This document shows, in pieces, positions 1-5,888 of a DNA stretch of 6,117 nt. Within the stretch, counting starts at the first letter, position 1. Each line of letters begins with the position of its first letter. Origin of the DNA: an uncultured Selenomonadaceae bacterium (GTDB lineage Bacteria > Bacillota > Negativicutes > Selenomonadales > Selenomonadaceae); NCBI GenBank assembly GCA_905236665.1, contig CAJONF010000061.1, positions 1-6,117 of the forward strand. Direction: 5' to 3'. A model generated the notes under the pieces. That model was not told where the DNA came from. It was given only the letters and a program-made list of their open reading frames with translations, and did no database searches. The position numbers and the translations under genes are program-made.

Positions 1-420
1 GAAGAAAAAATTCCCGTCACTCTGTCAATTTCACTTCACGCGCCGAATAATAATTTGCGCTCTGAAATTATGCCGATAAATTCTGCGTTCGGCATTGATG
101 AAGTTTTGAAAGCCGGTGAAGATTATGCCGCTGAAACCGGCAGACGTGTCACGTTTGAATATATTTTGCTCGGCGGCGTCAATGATACTGAAGAACACGC
201 TCGACGCCTCGCGAAAATTTTAAGCGGGCAACTCGCCAACGTGAATTTGATTCCATTTAATCCAGTTGTCGAAAGAACTTTCAGCTCGCCGACGAATCAC
301 GCCGTTAAAAAATTTTTCCACTTTCTGAACACGCACGGAATAACCGCAACCGTCCGAAAAGAAATGGGCGCAGATGTCAATGCGGCTTGTGGTCAACTTA
401 GAGCAATGCGCAATGCATGA
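1..420 (+). CDS. rlmN: RlmN, dual-specificity 23S rRNA/tRNA adenine-C2 methyltransferase (3' part, 5' end outside window)
   Basis: The first 139 codons in the window are the C-terminal part of RlmN, the cytoplasmic radical-SAM enzyme that methylates C2 of A2503 in 23S rRNA and of A37 in certain tRNAs. Visible signatures are SLHAPN (fragment residues 11-16), NLIPFNP (82-88) and the C-terminal AACGQL. The cysteine of AACGQL (residue 130, codon 388-390) corresponds to the methyl-carrying cysteine of the family (Cys355 in E. coli). The radical-SAM CxxxC cluster motif lies upstream of the window and cannot be checked. RlmN proteins are usually about 340-385 residues, so a little over one third is present. 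The end is normal apart from a short RAMRNA tail encoded partly by a tandem heptamer. The TGA stop is one base from the convergent stop of the next gene. Confidence 0.94.
   Translation, partial: EEKIPVTLSISLHAPNNNLRSEIMPINSAFGIDEVLKAGEDYAAETGRRVTFEYILLGGVNDTEEHARRLAKILSGQLANVNLIPFNPVVERTFSSPTNHAVKKFFHFLNTHGITATVRKEMGADVNAACGQLRAMRNA
403..416 (+). repeat. Perfect tandem heptamer (GCAATGC x2) at the 3' end of rlmN
   Basis: GCAATGC occurs at 403-409 and again at 410-416, directly before the TGA. It encodes the last residues of RlmN after the conserved AACGQL. A slippage duplication is the simplest explanation. No function is implied. Confidence 0.6.
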
Positions 421-421
421 T

Positions 422-1639
422 TTACCACGTCAGGAAAGTGTAGATGCTAAAAACTGTCAGCAAAATTATTTCGCCGATTAAAACCGGTTTCAGCGTGCCA
501 AGTAAATCCGCTTTAAAATAATCAATCGTCACGATTAAGCAAACGTGCGTTGGAGTGAGCATTTGTCCTGCCACTCCAAACGCCATTGCTACGCCCGCCA
601 AATTTAAATCGCCCGTGCCCATTGCCGCGACGATTGGCATGACAATCGCAACGTGACCTTGACTCATGCCCGTTAAAATTCCGATTATCAACGATACGCA
701 AGCAATTATCATGGGGATTGGCAGCGGCGACGCTTGGAACGCCATAACAATTTCGTTTAAAACTTCCGTGACACTTAGGACTTGAATAAAGTATAGAATA
801 CAGCAGATGTTGAGCGACATTTTCCAATCAAACGCGCCGCAAAAAATTTCTTTCACACCGACGCGCCGACCAGCCGCCGCTAATACAAAAACCCACGCCG
901 TTACGACAATTCCCGTTGAGATTGACGCGTTCAGCCCGAAAAATACGACGACAATAAACACCGCCGCCACCGGTAACAACGCCAGGAATAATCCGTTGCG
1001 TTCATGGCGAATTTCTGCCGCTGTCTCTAAAATTTTTTCTTCGTGCGAAATTTTTATCGGGCGAATTAAAATCAACCAGCCTACAGCGATTGCCAAAACC
1101 GTCACCCAGCAAAGATGACTGATGAATTCGCCAAATGTCACGCCCGCGATTGAACAAGCCATAATCATACCGGGGATTATCGGGCTTGAAAACTCGAATA
1201 GATGTCGGAACCAGAAATTTATCGCGGCTTTTTGTTCAGGGGAAAGTTTTATGTTCGCGCTTAACTCCTCGACAATCGGCGCAGAAAATCTCGCTCCTCC
1301 CACGCTCGGTAGCAATCCCAAAAACGCCGGCATTGCCGCCAATAAAATTTTTACGTCTGAACACATTCGCCGCAAAGCTTTAACCATGTCCGTTAGCGCA
1401 CCGCTCAAACGCAATTCAATTTCTAAACACATGACAAAATATAGCGCAAAAATTATGTCGTATGTTCGCGCCAATGTGAATGTCTCGTAAAAGGCTTGCA
1501 ACAGGGAAATTGGGCTGGCTGAACGCATGAGCCAGATAAAAATTCCGCTAGCCAACATACACACGCCGATTTGAATTTTGAATCGCAACAGCACGATTAT
1601 TATCGCCAGTGCAATCGTCAACAACAAAAAAATATTCAA
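422..1639 (-). CDS. DUF401-family polytopic membrane protein, probable transporter
   Basis: This is a 405-residue, very hydrophobic protein with roughly ten to twelve membrane segments, which I recognise as DUF401. Supporting blocks are LPSVGGARFSAP (110-121), NFWFRHLFEFSSPIIPG (141-157) and GQMLTPTHVCLIVTIDYFKADL (358-379). These resemble the small-residue re-entrant and helix-breaking segments of the ion-transporter superfamily (citrate/arsenite-type carriers). The substrate is unknown, and transport is inferred from fold similarity. The hydrophilic part around 195-214 is probably a cytoplasmic loop between two halves. The start is TTG at 1637-1639: TGAGGAA (1649-1655, minus strand) gives a Shine-Dalgarno about ten bases upstream, and no in-frame ATG or GTG lies between it and the preceding gene. 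It follows the diguanylate cyclase gene by 55 bp on the same strand, suggesting co-transcription. Its stop faces rlmN with one base between. Confidence 0.85.
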   Translation of the reverse strand: MNIFLLLTIALAIIIVLLRFKIQIGVCMLASGIFIWLMRSASPISLLQAFYETFTLARTYDIIFALYFVMCLEIELRLSGALTDMVKALRRMCSDVKILLAAMPAFLGLLPSVGGARFSAPIVEELSANIKLSPEQKAAINFWFRHLFEFSSPIIPGMIMACSIAGVTFGEFISHLCWVTVLAIAVGWLILIRPIKISHEEKILETAAEIRHERNGLFLALLPVAAVFIVVVFFGLNASISTGIVVTAWVFVLAAAGRRVGVKEIFCGAFDWKMSLNICCILYFIQVLSVTEVLNEIVMAFQASPLPIPMIIACVSLIIGILTGMSQGHVAIVMPIVAAMGTGDLNLAGVAMAFGVAGQMLTPTHVCLIVTIDYFKADLLGTLKPVLIGEIILLTVFSIYTFLTW

Positions 1640-1668
1640 GTTAAAGACTTCCTCACAAAATTTTTTTA

Positions 1669-1689
1669 CTCCGCCCTCCTCCCTCCTAA
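1669..1689 (-). repeat. Three degenerate tandem heptamers (TTAGGAG type) in the cyclase/DUF401 spacer
   Basis: Read on the minus strand, the spacer just after the cyclase stop is TTAGGAG (1683-1689), GGAGGAG (1676-1682) and GGCGGAG (1669-1675), in register. It sits about 30-50 bases before the DUF401 TTG start, too far to be that gene's ribosome binding site. A similar triplet occurs at 5151-5171. Confidence 0.55.
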
Positions 1690-1694
1690 CTATT

Positions 1695-3599
1695 TTAGTC
1701 TGTGCGCGCCGCTTTCATCGCCAATTTATTTTTGTACATTTCAGAATCTGCACGCTTGAAAACTTCGTCGGCAGTTTTATCTTTATCTGGCTCGTAAAAA
1801 GAAATGCCAACCGCCGCAGAAATTTTTTCCCACGGTTCAAGCAACTTGTTAGAATTTTTACGCGCCATTTCAGCTTGAAACTGCGTCACGAAATATTTGC
1901 ACAGGGAAACTTTTTCGCCCTCAATCACCACAACGAATTCATCGCCGCCGATTCTGTAAACGTGCTCCTCGCCGAAAACTGAACAAATCAATTTGCCGGC
2001 GTTAATTAAGTACTCATTGCCGCGTTCATGCCCGTAAGTATCGTTGACGCGTTTAAGATAATTTACATCGACCATAGCTATACAAAATTCCGCGCCATTT
2101 GCGGAAATTTTTTTATCAAGCGCAGAAATTTTCTCGTCATAAGCCGCTTTATTCTTTAAACCGGTCAACGAATCTTTATGAGCCAGCTCGTCCATCTCGG
2201 CGACTTGTCTTTTCGCTCGCCGCAACTTTTCAAAATTAGTTTGAGCATCTTGCGTAGTTTTTAACAGAGCAGAATATAAATTTTCAATCTCGTCGCCGGT
2301 GTGAATATCCAGCCGCTGAATTTGTTCGACGTTGTTGGCGCAATATTCCTTGCTGTCGTAAGCAAAATTGTTAGCGCAGTAAGCCATGCTGTTGACGGGC
2401 AGGACGATATTATTTTCCACGAACCGCAAACCGATAACGAACACGAATACAAAGCAACCCGAAAACAACGCCAGCACTTTTGAGGTAAAAGTTCTGCCAT
2501 AATCAGAAATTAAATTCAAAGACATATCAACGGCAACATAGCAAATGCATTGCCCGTTGTGGTCGCGGACTGGTTTATAAATCGTCAGCAAGCGGTCGTT
2601 GCCGTCATCTGTAATTATCGGCGCAATTTCTTTTCCTGCAATTAAATCGTCACAGTATGAAAAATTTTTTTCGGAAGAAATTTTTTCCGTGTTGAAAATA
2701 ATTTGGTTGCCCGCCGCAGAAATTTTTTCTACGCGCAAATTTTTAAGGTCACTGTTGCTATCCTTTATGTAGCGAAGTTTTTTCTCCACATCGTCATAAC
2801 CCGCGGCAGTGCGTCCGAATTTTATATAATCTTCCACGCGTTCAGAATTTATTTCACTCGTGACAATGTGCGCCAGCCCGTCAGCAATTTTTATTTGAAC
2901 GTTAGTAGCGGCTTGCTCAAAAATTCTGTAGCTGATTGAGGCAATAGACGCGGCGATAAAAAGTGAACTCAACGTCAAAATTAAAAGAATTCTCGTGCGC
3001 AATGATGAGGAGGGGCATTTGCGTTTATAAACGGCGCGTCTTATTTCTTTTGTCAACGGTGCTTGTCTTTGTCCCAACGTGCGGAAAATTTCTTTAATTT
3101 GCGCCGGCACGAATTTTATCACGACGAACATAATCAGCACGAGCAAACCTTTATCGACGAATTCGCGCAGGAATGTTTCAAAAAAATTCGTTTGAATTTC
3201 ACTGAAAGCTTCCACGACGCCCGTGCAGTATAAAAATTTTTCTATTGATTCTGTGCAAACCGTTGTAAGCAGAGCCAATACGGGAATTGCCACCAGCGTT
3301 TTTGAAAAATTTTGGAAGATGCCGCGCCGTGCAAGAAATGTCGTGTAAAGCGCGACCAAAATACTAATCGAGCAATAATACATATCGGATTCTTCGACGA
3401 ACGAATAAAAAAAATTTGTGGCGAACCCGACAATTACGCTGGGCACATAGCCGCTCATCATGGCGATAAAAATTGTTCCGCCGGTATCTAGAAAGAGCGG
3501 CAGATTAAAATTTTTCGCAACGAACGAGCCAATTAAATTTGTAATGAGAGCCGCCATGCAAATTAAAATCGGTGACGGCGCAAAATTTTTTCCTGTCAT
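1695..3599 (-). CDS. Membrane-bound diguanylate cyclase (multi-TM N-terminus, extracytoplasmic sensor, HAMP-like linker, GGDEF)
   Basis: This 634-residue protein should make cyclic di-GMP from two GTP at the membrane. Residues 1-170 hold about five or six membrane helices. The stretch LDTGGTIFIAMMSGYVPS (37-54) resembles ECF-transporter substrate-binding subunits, a module seen on some Firmicutes sensors. A further helix (203-225) is followed by about 145 residues of probable outside sensor domain (226-372, Cache-like by size), another helix (373-395), a HAMP-like/coiled region (396-470) and the GGDEF domain (471-630). Within that domain HKDSLTGL (474-481), the metal-binding aspartate D511 in DVNYLKRVND, YGHERGNEYL (522-531) and RIGGDEF (549-555) are intact, so activity is expected. 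The RxxD inhibitory site is absent (FGEE at 542-545). The ATG at 3597-3599 follows AAAGGAAAA at proper spacing. It probably leads an operon with the downstream DUF401 gene. Confidence 0.92.
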   Translation of the reverse strand: MTGKNFAPSPILICMAALITNLIGSFVAKNFNLPLFLDTGGTIFIAMMSGYVPSVIVGFATNFFYSFVEESDMYYCSISILVALYTTFLARRGIFQNFSKTLVAIPVLALLTTVCTESIEKFLYCTGVVEAFSEIQTNFFETFLREFVDKGLLVLIMFVVIKFVPAQIKEIFRTLGQRQAPLTKEIRRAVYKRKCPSSSLRTRILLILTLSSLFIAASIASISYRIFEQAATNVQIKIADGLAHIVTSEINSERVEDYIKFGRTAAGYDDVEKKLRYIKDSNSDLKNLRVEKISAAGNQIIFNTEKISSEKNFSYCDDLIAGKEIAPIITDDGNDRLLTIYKPVRDHNGQCICYVAVDMSLNLISDYGRTFTSKVLALFSGCFVFVFVIGLRFVENNIVLPVNSMAYCANNFAYDSKEYCANNVEQIQRLDIHTGDEIENLYSALLKTTQDAQTNFEKLRRAKRQVAEMDELAHKDSLTGLKNKAAYDEKISALDKKISANGAEFCIAMVDVNYLKRVNDTYGHERGNEYLINAGKLICSVFGEEHVYRIGGDEFVVVIEGEKVSLCKYFVTQFQAEMARKNSNKLLEPWEKISAAVGISFYEPDKDKTADEVFKRADSEMYKNKLAMKAARTD

Positions 3600-3636
3600 T
3601 GAAATTTTCCTTTGAATTAATAATAACCTTACATAA

Positions 3637-3777
3637 AAATTTTCGCTTTCATTAGAAGCTTTGGTTGATGATAACGGAATCCCCCGCCATTATGGGGAGT
3701 TTGTCAATGTCAAGATTTTAGTAGATATACAAAAGCAGGTCAAGAAAGGATTAAATGAAAGAAGAGAATTAATTTGA
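3637..3777 (+). pseudogene. Possible 3' remnant of an unrecognised gene (46 codons, no credible start)
   Basis: Between the TAA at 3634-3636 and the TGA at 3775-3777, the plus strand reads an uninterrupted 46 residues with protein-like composition. They include ALVDDNGIPRHYGEF, then a charged amphipathic helix-like end rich in K, Q, E and R, finishing NERRELI. There is no ATG; the only alternative start, TTG at 3661, has no Shine-Dalgarno. I do not recognise the family. A plus-strand hairpin with eight T residues follows within 70 bp, as expected after a gene end. This could be the tail of a gene whose 5' part was deleted when the cyclase gene came to lie upstream, or simply a chance open frame in an AT-rich gap. 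The latter cannot be excluded at this length. Confidence 0.3.
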
Positions 3778-3802
3778 TGGCGTTTCGTAAAATGTTTCCA
3801 AC

Positions 3803-3845
3803 AAAAAAAGAACTGCCGTGCTTGACAGTTCTTTTAATTTTTTTT
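3803..3845 (-). terminator. Rho-independent terminator, best in the minus direction, possibly bidirectional
   Basis: The arms 3806-3817 and 3824-3835 pair over 12 positions around a six-base loop (3818-3823). In minus-strand RNA every position pairs, including one G-U wobble, and the stem is followed by seven U (3803-3809). It begins 21 bases after the stop of the small FG-repeat gene. In plus-strand RNA the same position is a C-A mismatch, but a run of eight U (3838-3845) follows, so weaker termination in that direction is possible. The hairpin thus closes the phosphatase/FtsZ-like/FG-protein group and insulates the cyclase gene. Confidence 0.85.
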
Positions 3846-3856
3846 GAGATTATATT

Positions 3857-4150
3857 TTACTCAGTTTGTTGCGTGGGGCGTTGGGGCTGATTAAATTGTC
3901 CTTGAGGTCTTCCGAACGTCATCATGCCGCCGGGAGCAAAGCCGCCTAAGTTGTCTTCCTGTTCAACGTCGCTTGAAATATCCGCGCCGCTTATGTTGAC
4001 GATTTCCTCAAAGTCGCTCGGTGCGCCAAAGTTTTTATTACCCCACATATTCGTATCGCCGAAATTGGGACACTCACCAAAAGTCGGCGGTTCTTGTCCG
4101 TCAAAAGTCGGGAGTCCATTTACTTTCTGCGCATTGAGATTTTCAGCCAT
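3857..4150 (-). CDS. Small low-complexity protein with Phe-Gly heptapeptide repeats, function unknown
   Basis: This encodes 97 residues from ATG 4148-4150. That start is preferred over an in-frame TTG at 4163-4165 because the TTG lies in the Shine-Dalgarno itself (TTGGAG), with GGAG nine bases before the ATG. There is no signal peptide and no membrane helix. Residues 13-33 read as three seven-residue units, LPTFDGQ, EPPTFGE and CPNFGDT, followed by a variant with MWG and another FG (41-42); a last FG is at 79-80. Residues 48-67 are acidic, and the tail from 69 is Gly/Pro/Gln-rich. The whole chain is predicted to be largely disordered, with a single cysteine (27). I know of no family for it. 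It is followed by a strong terminator, which argues that it is truly expressed. It lies 143 bp downstream of the FtsZ-like gene on the same strand; a TATAAC box at 4203-4208 could be an own promoter, but no matching -35 is visible. Confidence 0.68.
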   Translation of the reverse strand: MAENLNAQKVNGLPTFDGQEPPTFGECPNFGDTNMWGNKNFGAPSDFEEIVNISGADISSDVEQEDNLGGFAPGGMMTFGRPQGQFNQPQRPTQQTE

Positions 4151-4241
4151 TATGTATTTCTCCAAATTTTTGTTAACATACGTGTGAACTTCTACGAGCG
4201 CAGTTATACAAAGTGTTTTTTAAATGTTTGTTAGATTGTGA

Positions 4242-4284
4242 AAGATTTAATCAACACTTAATCTTATGCAAGGCTTAAGCTTAA
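4242..4284. repeat. Inverted repeats in the FtsZ-like / FG-protein spacer
   Basis: The spacer contains a perfect 10-bp palindrome TTAAGCTTAA (4275-4284), ten bases after the FtsZ-like stop. It also contains a longer imperfect inverted repeat with arms AAGATT (4242-4247) and AATCTT (4260-4265), extendable by two A/T pairs with one bulge. Neither is followed by a T-run, so these are not good terminators. They could be an operator, an mRNA processing hairpin or chance in AT-rich sequence. Confidence 0.3.
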
Positions 4285-4293
4285 AGTATGTTC

Positions 4294-5151
4294 CTATTTC
4301 CGCGTGAGAATTATTGAGGCAAAAACTTTTTCACCAAGCGCGTGAACTTTTTCTTCTTGCGAAAAAAATCCTGCATCGGGTGGAATTTGTTTTTGAATGA
4401 AATTATTTGCCGCGTCGATTGATTTAAGAGGCAGAGTTTTTCCACTTGCCAAACGCAAAAAAATTCCCGTCGCACCGCTAAGGTCGTCCGCTTCAAGAGT
4501 AGGGAAATTAACTGCATTTTTAACCGCGTCAAGAGCAGTTGAGCCTTCACCATAACCGAACGCCGCGTTTCCCCATTTAAACAGCGCGAGATTTGTATCG
4601 CCGTCAAGGAGCATATCCAAAAAAATTTTTACACCTTGACAAAAAACATCGTCAGCTACCTCGAAGAGTTCGTCTAAAGAAATTTGCGGCTGATTCAAGC
4701 GGAAGACTAAAAATTTTTCAGCGGGCACGACAAACAGTGTGTCGACATTGCGCAATTTTTCCAAAGTGTGAGTGGCATTCATCTTGCGCGGAATATTTTC
4801 GATAATTGCTGGGCGGCAGACGAATGCAACGGTCACGGCATTTAAATTTTTCGCGCAGGTCGTGATAAGCGGAACGGCTGCCCTTGCCGCATTGCCGGCC
4901 AATCCTGCTACGATGAAAATTACATTTGCGCCGTCAAGCCCGTCCGCCAGATTTTTATAAACGGTCGTCAAGTCGCGGTTTAGGAAAATATTTTTTTGAG
5001 CCTCGCTGGTTAGCAAAATATTTTCATCTTTACCTACAGCCAGAAACTCCACAGATTTATTTTTGCCAATGCCGGTCGCAATCATTTTACTAATCGCCCG
5101 CGCACCGCCGTCGCCCAGCCCGACGATTTTTATATTGAGGTCTTTCACCAT
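4294..5151 (-). CDS. Divergent FtsZ/tubulin-family protein lacking key GTPase residues
   Basis: This 285-residue protein aligns by eye with FtsZ almost throughout. The start NIKIVGLGDGGARAISKMI (6-24) matches the nucleotide-binding N-terminus; EFLAVGKDE (35-43) matches EFIAVNTD; ANVIFIVAGLAG (75-86) matches ADMVFITAGMGG. VDTLFVVPAEKFL (136-148), ADDVFCQGV (166-174) and the later LSGATGIFLRLASG (224-237) also fit. Two functional loops are altered. The GGGTGTG tubulin signature reads AGLAGNAAR (82-90). The T7 catalytic loop NLDFAD reads NLALFK (187-192), losing both acidic residues. The T3 region (GLGAG) is also missing, and the C-terminal peptide that binds FtsA/ZipA is absent. It is therefore probably a paralogue unable to hydrolyse GTP, perhaps a regulator or scaffold rather than the division FtsZ. 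The ATG at 5149-5151 has GAGGA seven bases upstream. It lies 27 bp after the phosphatase gene and is almost certainly co-transcribed with it. Confidence 0.85.
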   Translation of the reverse strand: MVKDLNIKIVGLGDGGARAISKMIATGIGKNKSVEFLAVGKDENILLTSEAQKNIFLNRDLTTVYKNLADGLDGANVIFIVAGLAGNAARAAVPLITTCAKNLNAVTVAFVCRPAIIENIPRKMNATHTLEKLRNVDTLFVVPAEKFLVFRLNQPQISLDELFEVADDVFCQGVKIFLDMLLDGDTNLALFKWGNAAFGYGEGSTALDAVKNAVNFPTLEADDLSGATGIFLRLASGKTLPLKSIDAANNFIQKQIPPDAGFFSQEEKVHALGEKVFASIILTRK

Positions 5152-5171
5152 TCCTAATTCCTCACTCCTAA
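5151..5171 (-). repeat. Three tandem heptamers forming the FtsZ-like gene's ribosome binding region
   Basis: On the minus strand the spacer reads TTAGGAG (5165-5171), TGAGGAA (5158-5164) and TTAGGAA (5151-5157). The last A is the A of the ATG. The middle unit provides a well-placed Shine-Dalgarno. Apart from seven bases after the phosphatase stop, the repeat is the whole intergenic spacer. It resembles the triplet at 1669-1689. Confidence 0.6.
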
Positions 5172-5178
5172 CTGCTTT

Positions 5179-5856
5179 TCAGTCGCTTTGCCAGATTTGG
5201 TCGGTTAAAATATCTATACAGGAAATGCGCCCGTTAATCATGAAAGAGCCGGTGTCCATGAGCGTAATTTTATTGTGCAGACGAATCGGATAATACCAAT
5301 CGCGTTTGATAAAGGGCGTGGGCGTATGTCCGCAGATGACGTGAGCCGAGCCGTTATAGCCGTTATAAAATTTTTCGCGAATCCACAGCAAAGACTCTTC
5401 GTCCTGTTTTTCAAGCGGCGTATTCGGTTTCAAGCCCGCGTGCACGAAAATATATTCTTCGCCGTTAATAAACATTTGATGATATAGTGGGCGACTGTCG
5501 ATAAATTCCAGCGCACGATGAAAAGCAGTCGGATCGCGTTGTCGCCATTGGTCAAATTCCGCCTTAGTTTTATCGCCGCCGTTTGGTAGCCAGATATAAC
5601 CTTCCGTGCCGCCCAGCGCGTAATAATAAAGCATCATCTGTTCATGGTTGCCGCGCAGGGCGATGACATTATTTTTTTCGCTCATCTCCATTGCCCAGCG
5701 GAAACAGCGCATATTTTCTTCGCCGCGGTCAATGTAGTCGCCCAATAAAATCAAAAAATCCTTGCGCTCGTCGAATTCGATTTTATGAAAAAGTGACAGC
5801 AGGCGCGTAAATTTCCCGTGCATATCACCGATAACCAAAATCCGCCGATAATCCAT
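5179..5856 (-). CDS. PPP-family metallophosphatase (Ser/Thr protein phosphatase / diadenosine tetraphosphatase type)
   Basis: This 225-residue cytoplasmic calcineurin-like phosphoesterase has all signature blocks of the bacterial PPP group: GDMHG (10-14), GDYIDRG (39-45), GNHE (69-72), VHAG (138-141) and GHTP (176-179). These supply the aspartates, asparagine and histidines that hold two metal ions, so it should be catalytically active. The length fits PrpE/PphA-like protein phosphatases and symmetrical Ap4A hydrolases; sequence alone does not decide between phosphoprotein and dinucleotide substrates. The ATG at 5854-5856 is preceded by AAAGGGGCGAG at good spacing, and a promoter-like pair lies just upstream. 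It is the first gene of the group with the FtsZ-like gene 27 bp downstream, which makes a cell-division or cytoskeletal phosphoprotein a conceivable target (inference only). Confidence 0.92.
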   Translation of the reverse strand: MDYRRILVIGDMHGKFTRLLSLFHKIEFDERKDFLILLGDYIDRGEENMRCFRWAMEMSEKNNVIALRGNHEQMMLYYYALGGTEGYIWLPNGGDKTKAEFDQWRQRDPTAFHRALEFIDSRPLYHQMFINGEEYIFVHAGLKPNTPLEKQDEESLLWIREKFYNGYNGSAHVICGHTPTPFIKRDWYYPIRLHNKITLMDTGSFMINGRISCIDILTDQIWQSD

Positions 5857-5888
5857 TGTCTCGCCCCTTTCGTTTAATCTTAGCGTCT

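Noticed and set aside
807..1490. Plus-strand open frames antisense to the DUF401 gene
   Set aside because: Low-complexity translations opposite a strongly supported membrane protein, with no RBS or family resemblance.
3681..3699. CCCC...GGGG mini-hairpin as a terminator or riboswitch stem
   Set aside because: Only a four- to five-base stem with no T-run and no recognisable riboswitch architecture around it.
3702..3713. Doubled minus-strand TTGACA (TTGACATTGACA) as a -35 element for the cyclase gene
   Set aside because: No acceptable -10 at 16-18 bases from either copy: the right positions fall in the GGCGGGGGAT stretch, and CATAAT is only 13 bases away. It is also over 100 bases from the start codon.
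4151..4165. In-frame TTG start extending the FG-repeat protein by five residues
   Set aside because: The TTG overlaps the GGAG Shine-Dalgarno that is correctly spaced for the ATG at 4148-4150.
4593..4960. Plus-strand open frames antisense to the FtsZ-like gene
   Set aside because: Arginine/alanine-rich shadow translations with no RBS. The minus-strand frame has clear FtsZ similarity over the same bases.
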